Assembly (NCBI RefSeq): GCF_031846585.1
Contig: NZ_JAVRHK010000004.1
Coordinates: 62,001 to 126,000, forward strand
DNA length: 64,000 bases
DNA from: Autumnicola musiva
GTDB lineage: Bacteria > Bacteroidota > Bacteroidia > Flavobacteriales > Flavobacteriaceae
Reading direction: 5' to 3'
Part shown: positions 1 to 6,783 of the stretch, piece by piece
Position numbering within the stretch: the first letter of the stretch is position 1
Layout: every line of letters begins with the position of its first letter
Position numbers and translations under genes: made by a program
The notes under the pieces: model-generated
Databases searched by the model: none
Told to the model about the DNA's origin: nothing
What the model saw: the letters and a program-made list of their open reading frames with translations, nothing else

Positions 1-689
1 TCGCCGGTATTAATGTATGTTGAATTTTCCTTTATCTTAAATTCAATAGGTAAATGCCGGTGCCCGAATAAAAAATAGTCATAGTGTTTTTTATCCAGTT
101 TTCGCTTGCAGTACTGTATAAGCCACTCATTTTCTTCCCCCAGAAATTCCTGGTCTTCTTCTCCTGAAATTGCTTTGTTTTTAACAGAAAAATACTGTGC
201 CAGCGGTACTCCAATATCCGGATGTAACCATCTATACAGCCATTTGGAAAAAGGATTCGTAAATACCTTTTTCATCTTTTTATAACCGTTATCTCCGGGG
301 CCCAGTCCATCGCCATGGCCAATGAGGAATTTCTTATTGTTGAATTCAAACTCCCGGGGTTTATGAAAAACGGGAATGTTGAGTTCCTCCCCAAAATAAT
401 CGTTCATCCACAAATCGTGGTTTCCCACAAAAAAATAAACAGGGATTCCACTGTCTTTAATTTCGGCCAGTTTCCCTAATACCCGAACAAAACCTTTGGG
501 AACCACATGCTTATATTCAAACCAGAAATCGAATAAATCCCCCATAAGAAAAATGGCGGCTGCGTCTTGTTTAATTTCATCCAGCCATTTTACAAATTTT
601 CTCTCCCGCGGGCGGCTTTCTGCCTGTGTGGGAGCACCTAGATGATTATCGCTTGAAAAGTAAACTTTTTTACCGTGCGGGATGTTCAT
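1..689 (-). CDS. lpxH: UDP-2,3-diacylglucosamine hydrolase-like metallophosphoesterase (3' end outside window)
   Basis: The reading frame starts at an ATG at 689 and runs off the left edge with no stop after 229 codons. The product is a calcineurin-fold phosphoesterase that fits LpxH, the lipid A enzyme that removes UMP from UDP-2,3-diacylglucosamine at the inner face of the inner membrane. Metal-site residues are visible: Asp14/His16 (SSDNHLG), Asp51 (MGDLFDFW), Asn90/His91 (GNHDLW), His125 (GHGDG) and His210/His212 (GHRH). LpxH proteins are about 240-260 residues, so only a short tail should be missing. Another cytoplasmic metallophosphoesterase is possible, but GDLFDFW and the distal GHRH are typical of LpxH. 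Confidence 0.8.
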   Translation of the reverse strand, partial: MNIPHGKKVYFSSDNHLGAPTQAESRPRERKFVKWLDEIKQDAAAIFLMGDLFDFWFEYKHVVPKGFVRVLGKLAEIKDSGIPVYFFVGNHDLWMNDYFGEELNIPVFHKPREFEFNNKKFLIGHGDGLGPGDNGYKKMKKVFTNPFSKWLYRWLHPDIGVPLAQYFSVKNKAISGEEDQEFLGEENEWLIQYCKRKLDKKHYDYFLFGHRHLPIEFKIKENSTYINTG

Positions 690-1068
690 AATTTGGATTC
701 TGGAGGGTAAAGATAAATAATTTCGGATTGGAGAGGATTAGTTTACGGTATCACCTGACAGGTTCTTGAAACCTGCCAGGTTTGAGAATATTCCGTTTTT
801 ACCCTTCCGTCTTAATCTTCTTTCGAAGATTAATCCACCTTCCCTTGAAAAAGGGAAGGAGCTATTGGAAGTATGATTGCCATTGCGAGCGAAACGGAGT
901 GTAGCGCGGCAATCTTTAATTTGAAGTGGAAATAATGTTTGGACAAAATTACAAACAGATTGCTTCGGCTGTCGCTTCGCAGTGTTTGTTGCGCAAGGGA
1001 TAGAAGCGGGTAGCTCCCGCTTTTTTGCGGGACTAAAAGCGGATAGCCCGGCCCGTAAGGGTTGCGCC
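690..1068. repeat. Repeat island: four inverted repeats plus a REP-like element
   Basis: This 379-bp gene-free gap holds a dense series of palindromes: 753-764/769-781 (CAGGTT core), 812-820/824-832 (TTAATCTTC arm), 838-846/851-859 (CCTTCCCTT arm), 875-881/908-914 (GATTGCC arms), then a GC-rich REP-like stretch at 991-1068. That stretch shares GCGC-AG-GATAG-AGCG and AGCGGATAGC-CGG blocks with 39144-39210. The island ends exactly at the queD stop codon. A 120-codon frame across it is Arg/Pro-rich and looks like a shadow of the repeats, so no gene is called. These palindromes could also end transcription of queD. Confidence 0.7.
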
Positions 1069-1521
1069 CTAATCGTTATCTGAAGCGTACCACTCGGCAA
1101 AAGAAGTTTCGGTTTCCTGCAGTTTCAGGGAAAACAAGCCGATGTGTGCAGGCAGGTGCTTCCTGATTTTTTCAGCAAAATCTATCACCATATTTTCGCT
1201 GGTAGGCTGATAATCTACCAGGATTACGTGGTGGCCGCGGGATTTTAATTCTTCGGCGAGTTCCAGGTGTGGGGTATTCTTGTTAAAAACGGTGGCATGG
1301 TCAAATTTATCCACAATTTCAGACTTCACAATTTTCTTAAGATCACCAAAATCTATCACCATCCCAAATTTTACATTTTTATCGTCCGTTATAGGTTCCC
1401 CAATTACGGTAACGCCCAGTTTGTAACTATGGCCGTGTACATTGCGGCATTTGCCATCGTAGCCGTAAAGTGCGTGACCGGTTTCAAAAGAGAATTGTTT
1501 TGTGATTCTTATTTTACTCAT
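1069..1521 (-). CDS. queD: 6-carboxy-5,6,7,8-tetrahydropterin synthase / PTPS family
   Basis: This 150-residue protein matches the 6-pyruvoyl-tetrahydropterin synthase fold. QueD converts 7,8-dihydroneopterin triphosphate to 6-carboxytetrahydropterin in queuosine/7-deazaguanine synthesis. Zinc ligands appear as His16 (FETGH) and His29/His31 (NVHGHSY), with the catalytic Cys25 four residues before His29; TSENM near residue 107 is a further family motif. A perfect TATCTTTG box lies 17 bp upstream of the ATG. No other queuosine gene is adjacent, so the assignment to QueD rather than a folate-type PTPS rests on family likeness and on the usual role in Bacteroidota. The gene ends against the repeat island. 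Confidence 0.88.
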   Translation of the reverse strand: MSKIRITKQFSFETGHALYGYDGKCRNVHGHSYKLGVTVIGEPITDDKNVKFGMVIDFGDLKKIVKSEIVDKFDHATVFNKNTPHLELAEELKSRGHHVILVDYQPTSENMVIDFAEKIRKHLPAHIGLFSLKLQETETSFAEWYASDND

Positions 1522-1538
1522 CCTGATTGAATTTGCTG

Positions 1539-1546
1539 CAAAGATA
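1539..1546 (-). promoter_or_regulatory. -7 promoter box of queD
   Basis: TATCTTTG on the minus strand is an exact match to the Bacteroidota TAnnTTTG element, leaving a leader of about 12 nt before the queD ATG. No convincing -33 TTG is seen. Confidence 0.6.
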
Positions 1547-1595
1547 AAGTTTTTTTGAGGCTAAAAATTTTTATCCAACCTATCATTTTCTGATC

Positions 1596-1603
1596 TATAT
1601 TTG
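1596..1603 (+). promoter_or_regulatory. -7 promoter box of the 2OG-Fe(II) oxygenase gene
   Basis: TATATTTG on the plus strand exactly matches TAnnTTTG and lies 16 bp before the ATG at 1620. It is divergent from the queD promoter 50 bp away. Confidence 0.6.
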
Positions 1604-1619
1604 CAAAATTTTTTTCATC

Positions 1620-2273
1620 ATGGAAATGGCAACAGAAGAATTATTTGACCAGCTGGAATTTAAAGAGAATCCGCTTTATGAGCAGATAATTTCCGATTTA
1701 CTGGAGAAACAGTATGCTGTAATTGATTCTTTTTTTGATTTAGCTGAAGTAGAAATTTTGCGGAAATCGCTCCTGCAGAAATATAAAGAGGATAATTTTA
1801 AAAAAGCGGCTATAGGCAATCGTATTAATGAAGTTGTTTTAAAATCGGTACGGGGAGATGCAATTTTGTGGTTAAATGAAGCCGAAGCCGGAGCAGCGGA
1901 ATGCATATTTTTTGATAAAATAAATGCTTTGGTAGATTACCTGAATAAAACCTGTTTTCTGGGAATTCTTACCAAAGAGTTTCATTATGCCTTATATCCG
2001 GAAGGGACTTTTTATAAGCGCCATCTGGACACTTTCCAGAACGACGGCAGGAGGAAACTTTCTCTTGTATGTTACCTGAATCAGGAAGACTGGCAGCCGG
2101 AAAACGGAGGGGAACTGGTGATATATAAAGAAAAGGGCGCCGCCGAAACTTCAGAAAGTTTTTTCCCTTTTCCGGGGAGGCTGATAATTTTTGAAAGTCA
2201 GGTTTTGGAGCATGAGGTAAAACCAGTAAAAAAGGAACGCCTGAGTATTACAGGCTGGCTTAAAACCAGGTAA
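1620..2273 (+). CDS. 2-oxoglutarate/Fe(II)-dependent oxygenase, prolyl-4-hydroxylase-like
   Basis: This 217-residue cytoplasmic protein carries a complete P4Hc-type double-stranded beta-helix. Iron ligands His135 and Asp137 (KRHLDTF), third ligand His198 (LEHEV) and 2OG-binding Arg207 (KKERLSI) are all in place, and GGELVIY is the usual strand before the distal His. It should hydroxylate a protein or small-molecule substrate using 2-oxoglutarate and O2; the substrate cannot be read from sequence. ATG 1620 is used; an in-frame ATG six bases on is equally possible. It is transcribed alone, divergent from queD. Relatives in bacteria modify EF-Tu or ribosomal proteins, but that is only family knowledge. 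Confidence 0.82.
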   Translation: MEMATEELFDQLEFKENPLYEQIISDLLEKQYAVIDSFFDLAEVEILRKSLLQKYKEDNFKKAAIGNRINEVVLKSVRGDAILWLNEAEAGAAECIFFDKINALVDYLNKTCFLGILTKEFHYALYPEGTFYKRHLDTFQNDGRRKLSLVCYLNQEDWQPENGGELVIYKEKGAAETSESFFPFPGRLIIFESQVLEHEVKPVKKERLSITGWLKTR

Positions 2274-2402
2274 TTATTCCCGGAATTTTTTATAAAAAAC
2301 TACAAAAACAAGAATAAGCGCAATAATTAGCCAGAAGCCGTAACCGCTTAAAAAACTAAGGATTTCCCAGGCATCTCCGGAAGGGGTTTCCTGCTGCATC
2401 AT
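2274..2402 (-). CDS. Tiny single-pass membrane protein B (42 aa)
   Basis: The start is MMQQETP at 2402, giving 42 residues: a short polar N-terminus with WEILSF, one hydrophobic helix (about residues 17-34, rich in L/I/V/F) and a basic tail (YKKFRE). The start codon overlaps the stop of the upstream small gene in an ATGA arrangement, which implies translational coupling. It resembles its neighbour in layout: acidic/Gln-rich start, W-E-(F/I)-(I/L)-S, one helix, Lys/Arg tail. A longer frame beginning at 2504 exists but would read through the neighbour out of phase, so it is not used. Function unknown. Confidence 0.5.
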   Translation of the reverse strand: MMQQETPSGDAWEILSFLSGYGFWLIIALILVFVVFYKKFRE

Positions 2403-2575
2403 TTTTCGTGTCTTTTTCTCCAATTGTACCGTGCATAGAAAAATATAGCCAGTATAAATATTACAGCCAGAAGGTAGGGCCAGTTTCCGGAAATAAATTC
2501 CCATACTGAAAAACCCCAGGTTTGCTCCTGGCTGGCGTCACGATCTTGTGGCAAATGTTGTTGAAGCACGGTCAT
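2399..2575 (-). CDS. Tiny single-pass membrane protein A (58 aa)
   Basis: This 58-residue frame runs from an ATG at 2575 to a TGA at 2399-2401. The N-terminus is polar (MTVLQQHLPQDRD), followed by WGFSVWEFISG, a hydrophobic helix at about residues 33-47 and a strongly basic tail (YNWRKRHEK), the arrangement of a single-pass protein with the tail in the cytoplasm. Its stop overlaps the start of the next small gene by an ATGA. The two products share W-E-(F/I)-(I/L)-S-(G/F) before the helix, so they may be paralogues. It is not recognised. Coupling plus shared layout argues for real genes rather than chance frames. Confidence 0.5.
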   Translation of the reverse strand: MTVLQQHLPQDRDASQEQTWGFSVWEFISGNWPYLLAVIFILAIFFYARYNWRKRHEK

Positions 2576-2760
2576 ATTATTAATTGAATTTTTCCAGAAT
2601 AAACAAGTTACAAAGGATTTATTGAATGAGGTTCTTCTAATTTAAAATATTACCGGCTTAAGTATTCTTTAGACGTTTTTTTGATCTAATGATGAAAAAC
2701 AGAATTCCGGCTGATGCAAAAAAAGCAGCTGTAGCGATAATTTCAAAATTTTTTTCAAAA

Positions 2761-2800
2761 GACCTTTATAATTTAAGCTGATATTTTAAATTATAAGGTC
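2761..2800 (-). terminator. Terminator after the enoyl-CoA hydratase gene
   Basis: A long A/T-rich inverted repeat (arms GACCTTATAATTTAA and its near-complement) begins at the hydratase stop codon. It is followed on the minus strand by TTTT, so it fits an intrinsic terminator. Confidence 0.65.
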
Positions 2801-3566
2801 ACTTTTTAAACTTCGATAGTGCATTTTTGGTAAAATCTGAAAGTACCAGTTCCCCGGAAATCGCTGCTCTTTCCTGAAGCAGGCTATCCCAATTCTCTGT
2901 ATTTTTCCAAAGGATATTTTTCATTTCCAGAAGTGCCTGCGGGTTATAAGAAGCCAGCTTTTCTGTAAAAATTTCTATTTCTTTATCTAAATCTTTAATT
3001 GATTCAAAAACCCTGGCGTAGAGATTCTTTTCCTTCGCCCAGTATGCGTTCTTCCATTCATGTGCAGCCAAAGTTAGTTCTCCCAGGGCGGCGGCACCCA
3101 TTTTCCGTTCTACTGCAGGTGCAATCACAAACGGGCCTATTCCAATGCTCAGTTCGGAAAGCTTTATAGATGCAGCATCTGTGGCCATAGCATAATCGCA
3201 GGCAGCTATAAGACCCACGCCGCCACCCACTGTTTTTCCCTGTACGCGGCCAACAATAAGTTTTTTACATTTTCGCATTGCATTAATCACATTGGCAAAA
3301 CCTGAAAAAAATAACTTACCAAGCTGCATGTTTTCAATAGCCATAAGTTCATCAAAGGAGGCACCGGCACAAAATGCTTTTTCTCCTTCAGATTTAAGGA
3401 TAATCACATTCACTGCTTCATCATCAGAAAGTTTATTGATTTCCTTTTCCAGTCTTTTAAGTAATTCTGAAGGAAAAGAATTGCTGGCGGGATGCCCGAA
3501 TTCCAGCGTAGCGATTTTATTTTCTATGTTGGTGTACAAACTTCCGTTTTTTCTTGTGGTGCTCAT
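2799..3566 (-). CDS. Enoyl-CoA hydratase/isomerase family protein
   Basis: This 255-residue crotonase-fold enzyme has the oxyanion-hole segments AFCAGASFDEL (about residues 63-73) and GKTVGGGVGLIAACDYAMAT (about 108-128). It should act on an acyl-CoA thioester in the cytoplasm. The second segment and the KLSELSIGIGPF stretch are typical of the hydratases that Bacteroidota annotate as methylglutaconyl-CoA hydratase/PaaG type, but the exact substrate cannot be fixed. Usual catalytic Glu positions are not obvious after GIGP, so an isomerase-like or altered chemistry is possible. It stands alone with its own -7 box and terminator. Confidence 0.75.
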   Translation of the reverse strand: MSTTRKNGSLYTNIENKIATLEFGHPASNSFPSELLKRLEKEINKLSDDEAVNVIILKSEGEKAFCAGASFDELMAIENMQLGKLFFSGFANVINAMRKCKKLIVGRVQGKTVGGGVGLIAACDYAMATDAASIKLSELSIGIGPFVIAPAVERKMGAAALGELTLAAHEWKNAYWAKEKNLYARVFESIKDLDKEIEIFTEKLASYNPQALLEMKNILWKNTENWDSLLQERAAISGELVLSDFTKNALSKFKK

Positions 3567-3582
3567 TTTCTTTGCTTTTTCT

Positions 3583-3590
3583 CAAATTTA
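3583..3590 (-). promoter_or_regulatory. -7 promoter box of the enoyl-CoA hydratase gene
   Basis: TAAATTTG on the minus strand exactly matches TAnnTTTG, 16 bp before the ATG at 3566. Confidence 0.55.
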
Positions 3591-3786
3591 AGTAATTAAA
3601 AATATAGTTTATTAAAAGCTTCAGTTCTGAAGGTCGGTGATTGTTTTTGAAACTGATCTATTTGAGTGAAAAGTGCAGAGAGGAAAATTTTAAATGCTTC
3701 GAAATTTATGGTACATAATTTTTAGAAGTCAGTAATTGACCTTTTTGAAAGTTCGATTTGCTACGAATTTTTCAGAAGTACTCGTT

Positions 3787-5115
3787 TTAAACTTCTTTAT
3801 TAAGATATTTTCTTCGGAACTGGATCACCAGCGCGCTGCTTCTTATAAGCATCCATACAAAAAACGCCATCCATATAGCGTAGAGCTTCAATCCGAAGTA
3901 ATCTGAAATGAGCAGCGTAGGAGTAAAGCCAAGAAAGGTTGCCACCAGTAAAACATTCCGCAGATATTTGGCTTCCCCAAGTCCTTTAAAAATTCCGTCG
4001 AACATAAAAGCAATTGCATTTACAGGCTGCATAATTAAAACAATCCAAAACACCGATGAAAATAATGCCAGTACCGTGGCTTCCTTATTAAAAAGCCATC
4101 CAATCTCATCATAAAACATTCCGCAGATGGCCATCAGGATAAGAGCGATCAAAACAGCGTATAAACTAATTTTTTTGCTCAGTTCCCAAAGATTTCGGTA
4201 ATCTCTGGCTCCTAAAAGCCGCCCTCCAATAGCGTTTCCAGCATTAGCATAACCATCTATAAAAAAGCTGAAAAATAACCAGATATTCATTAGGATACTT
4301 TGCGCGGCGATATAACTTTTGCCATAATCTGTAGCGTAGGCATTAGCCAGATATATGGCAAAATTTAAGGCTGCCGTACGTACAAACAGGTTGGCCGCCA
4401 TAAGCAGTAGCGGCCGCATTTGGGGATTAATATTAAAACTCAGCTTCATATGGAAAGGAGTTTTTTTAAAAAAGAACCACAATGCCATTACCAGCATCAC
4501 AGCCTGAGCCGAAAGGCTCGCATATGCCGCCCCTTCCAGGTGCATGGCAGGAATATAACCATCTATTCCATATACCAGTAAGTAATCAAGTGCCACATTT
4601 ATTACGGCACCGGTTAAACTGCATTTCATGGCCCACAAGGTATTTTGAAGTCCGCGAAAAATACCAAAAATTGCAAAAGTAACCAGCGTTAGCGGGTAAC
4701 CCAGCGCACGGATTTGATAATATTCTTCAGCATATTCAAGAATAAGTCCTTCTGCGTTATAAGCACTAAAAATGGCTTCTGCGAAATAAGCGGTAACCAC
4801 ATAAATAAGTAAGCTGAAGATGAGGTTAAAAGTGATTGCCTGCGGGATTAAAGTTTTAACCGCATGCAGCCGGTTTGCCCCTAAATGCTGAGAAACTATT
4901 GCTGAAATGGCCGTTTTTGTTTGCGCCACAATCCAAATAATGGCCGATAAAAAAGAGCCTACTATGCCTGCTGCAGCCAGGGCTTCTACAGAATTTCTAC
5001 CCACGTTTCCTATAACCGCAATATCAGTAAGGGAGATGAGGGGCTCAGCTATCCCGGCAATAATAGCGGGGATGGCAATCCTGTTTATATTTTTAAAGCT
5101 AACGGAAGTATTCAC
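3787..5115 (-). CDS. MATE family efflux transporter (DinF/NorM-like)
   Basis: This 442-residue protein is hydrophobic throughout, with about twelve membrane helices in two similar halves, the hallmark of multidrug and toxic compound extrusion carriers. The opening segment (IAIPAIIAGIAEPLISLTD) and the repeated pattern after about residue 230 match the DinF branch. It should export organic cations or lipid-linked substrates across the inner membrane using an ion gradient. The start codon is GTG at 5115, supported by a TATATTTG box 16 bp upstream. No regulator or partner is adjacent, so the substrate is open. Confidence 0.88.
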   Translation of the reverse strand: MNTSVSFKNINRIAIPAIIAGIAEPLISLTDIAVIGNVGRNSVEALAAAGIVGSFLSAIIWIVAQTKTAISAIVSQHLGANRLHAVKTLIPQAITFNLIFSLLIYVVTAYFAEAIFSAYNAEGLILEYAEEYYQIRALGYPLTLVTFAIFGIFRGLQNTLWAMKCSLTGAVINVALDYLLVYGIDGYIPAMHLEGAAYASLSAQAVMLVMALWFFFKKTPFHMKLSFNINPQMRPLLLMAANLFVRTAALNFAIYLANAYATDYGKSYIAAQSILMNIWLFFSFFIDGYANAGNAIGGRLLGARDYRNLWELSKKISLYAVLIALILMAICGMFYDEIGWLFNKEATVLALFSSVFWIVLIMQPVNAIAFMFDGIFKGLGEAKYLRNVLLVATFLGFTPTLLISDYFGLKLYAIWMAFFVWMLIRSSALVIQFRRKYLNKEV

Positions 5116-5131
5116 GGCGAATTTTAATCTG

Positions 5132-5139
5132 CAAATATA
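5132..5139 (-). promoter_or_regulatory. -7 promoter box of the MATE gene
   Basis: TATATTTG on the minus strand lies just before the GTG start and supports that start over a later in-frame ATG. Confidence 0.55.
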
Positions 5140-5171
5140 ATATTTACAAAGGTTTCGCCATTAGATGATGG

Positions 5172-5672
5172 CTATAGTATTAATTCATAACAGTGGAAAG
5201 GATCTTTACTTTGCTTCGGAAAGAAAATATCTTCAAGCTTTATATAGCCACGGGATTCATAAAATTTCTGATTTCTTTTATTTTGACTGAAGGTATCCAG
5301 CCGCACTGACTCGTAATTATTTTTCCTGGCAAAATCTTCTGCGAAATCCATAAGTTCTTTTCTTGTTCCACATCCCCAATTTTCAGGATTGGTGGCCAAC
5401 CGATGAATATAAAGGTTATTTTCGCTTTTAGTAAGCCATTTTAAAGGTATATATTCTGCGTCCATAAAGGCACTCAAAACAATCATTCCTTCAATATTAT
5501 TATTTACCTCCTTCACGTATAGTTCCTTTTTTTGAACGTCTTCAGCAAGGCGTTCAAGGGAAGGATAATGTTCATTCCATTGAAAAATGCCTTTGTTTCG
5601 CATAGCAAGGGCACAGGCCTGGGTAAGTTTTTTAAGATTATGAAGGTCTTTTTCTGTGGCAATCCTGGGCAT
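5172..5672 (-). CDS. GNAT family N-acetyltransferase
   Basis: This 166-residue protein has the acetyl-CoA binding signature of the GNAT fold: beta-strand LYIHRLATNP followed by WGCGTRKELMDFAEDFARK (about residues 88-116), then LDTFSQNKRNQKFYESRGY, the usual helix-strand pair near the C-terminus. It should acetylate an amine or a protein N-terminus; the acceptor is unknown. The ATG at 5672 follows no clear ribosome site. It diverges from the tRNA-Ala gene with only about 60 bp between them. A long N-terminal helix (residues 1-35) precedes the core. Confidence 0.82.
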   Translation of the reverse strand: MPRIATEKDLHNLKKLTQACALAMRNKGIFQWNEHYPSLERLAEDVQKKELYVKEVNNNIEGMIVLSAFMDAEYIPLKWLTKSENNLYIHRLATNPENWGCGTRKELMDFAEDFARKNNYESVRLDTFSQNKRNQKFYESRGYIKLEDIFFPKQSKDPFHCYELIL

Positions 5673-5716
5673 GGAAATAGAAAAAATAAAAGATTTCTTT
5701 ATTTAAAGAAAATTAT

Positions 5717-5724
5717 TACATTTG
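5717..5724 (+). promoter_or_regulatory. -7 promoter box of tRNA-Ala
   Basis: TACATTTG exactly matches TAnnTTTG and ends 10 bp before the mature tRNA 5' end, leaving a very short 5' leader. Confidence 0.6.
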
Positions 5725-5734
5725 CCGTGTAAAC

Positions 5735-5808
5735 GGGGGATTAGCTCAGCTGGCTAGAGCGTTTGGCTGGCAGCCAAAAGGTCATCGGTTCGACTCCGAT
5801 ATTCTCCA
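5735..5808 (+). tRNA. tRNA-Ala(GGC)
   Basis: A 74-nt cloverleaf folds cleanly: acceptor GGGGGAT pairs with ATTCTCC, the D arm holds AGCTCAGCTGGCTAGAGC, the anticodon stem is TTTGG/CCAAA with loop CTGGCAG, and the T arm contains GGTTCGACTCC. The anticodon is GGC (reads GCC/GCU). The acceptor has the G3-U70 wobble that identifies alanine tRNAs. The discriminator is A, and the next bases are CAA, so CCA is not encoded and must be added. A terminator follows directly. Confidence 0.97.
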
Positions 5809-5812
5809 CAAA

Positions 5813-5838
5813 AACCACTGCATTTGCAGTGGTTTTTT
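5813..5838 (+). terminator. Terminator after tRNA-Ala
   Basis: CCACTGC and GCAGTGG form a 7-bp stem (extended by AA/TT) with a four-base loop, followed by six T. It is a textbook intrinsic terminator. Confidence 0.9.
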
Positions 5839-5873
5839 GTTTAGAAAGTTTTTCTTATGTCTTAACTTAAGCC

Positions 5874-6758
5874 CTAATCTCCATAAGCGTCCAGTAATTC
5901 CTGATTATCGGCTTTAATAAATTCCAGGGTATTGTCCAGCACATATTTAAACTCTTTTGGGAGTTCTGCCTCATTCCAGGGATGCTTCATCCCAAAAACA
6001 TGATCGGCATTTTCTACCAGTAAAAGTTTTGGCGCCGGGCTCCATTCAAATAATTGCCCGGAATCTGCTATGGAAACACTGGTATCGTTACTTCCATGTA
6101 CAATAAGGTGTGGTATTTCAAGTTTTTCCGCGGCATTTTTAATATTCAGGCGTTCTTCATTTTCCTGGAAATTGGTGTAGAACTGGTAGTGATGCGGGAG
6201 CTGTTGGCCGGTCCTGGAATTAGTGATATAACGCACTCCTTTTTCCTGCCATTTTTCCAGAATATCTTCTTTAGGAAAACGTGAACCAAAGTCGGCTACA
6301 GATGCGAAAGTAATTAGTTTGGTGATTCTTTTTTCTTCGGAAGCTTTTATAATTGCAATTCCGCCACCTCTGGAATGGCCAATAAGGTTAATAGAAGAAA
6401 CGTCCAGATTTTGAGCATAAGTGAAATCAGGTAACAGAAGCGAATCAATTACCGATTGTAAATCGTCCAGCTCTTTGGTGTAATTATTATCTCCAAAAGC
6501 TTCTATATCTAAAAATTCTGTTGGATTATCTTTATTGGTACCATTATGGGAGAAGTTGAATTTCACAAAAAAGTAGCCATCTTCTGCAAAGCGTTCAGCC
6601 ATCTTTTCCCATCCGCCCCAGTCTTTAAACCCTTTATAGCCGTGGCAGAAAATTATAACGGGTTTAGGCTTTTTATCTTCCTGAAAAAAAATATCAGTTA
6701 CTATTGGTCTTTCATGTTTTCCTTCAAAAAGGAGGTTTTTTTTCTTTGTGATTTCCAT
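5874..6758 (-). CDS. Alpha/beta hydrolase family protein
   Basis: This 294-residue soluble protein has an alpha/beta-hydrolase layout. The oxyanion region is IIFCHGYKGFKDWGGW (from about residue 35), the nucleophile elbow is GHSRGGG with Ser129, a likely acid is in HGSNDTSV near residue 226, and the catalytic His is in ENADHVFG near residue 250. No signal peptide is seen, so it is probably cytoplasmic. The HGYKGFKDW motif recalls dienelactone-hydrolase-like and serine aminopeptidase-like esterases. The substrate is not predictable. It sits 25 bp downstream of addB and could share its transcript. Confidence 0.82.
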   Translation of the reverse strand: MEITKKKNLLFEGKHERPIVTDIFFQEDKKPKPVIIFCHGYKGFKDWGGWEKMAERFAEDGYFFVKFNFSHNGTNKDNPTEFLDIEAFGDNNYTKELDDLQSVIDSLLLPDFTYAQNLDVSSINLIGHSRGGGIAIIKASEEKRITKLITFASVADFGSRFPKEDILEKWQEKGVRYITNSRTGQQLPHHYQFYTNFQENEERLNIKNAAEKLEIPHLIVHGSNDTSVSIADSGQLFEWSPAPKLLLVENADHVFGMKHPWNEAELPKEFKYVLDNTLEFIKADNQELLDAYGD

Positions 6759-6783
6759 CTCATTTCAATTTTAACGGCTCGCA

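Noticed and set aside
738..1100. A 120-codon minus-strand frame across the repeat island
   Set aside because: It consists of palindromic repeats, overlaps the queD end and has no domain-like pattern.
2403..2504. N-terminal extension of the 42-aa membrane protein
   Set aside because: It would read through the 58-aa gene out of phase; the ATGA coupling favours the short form.
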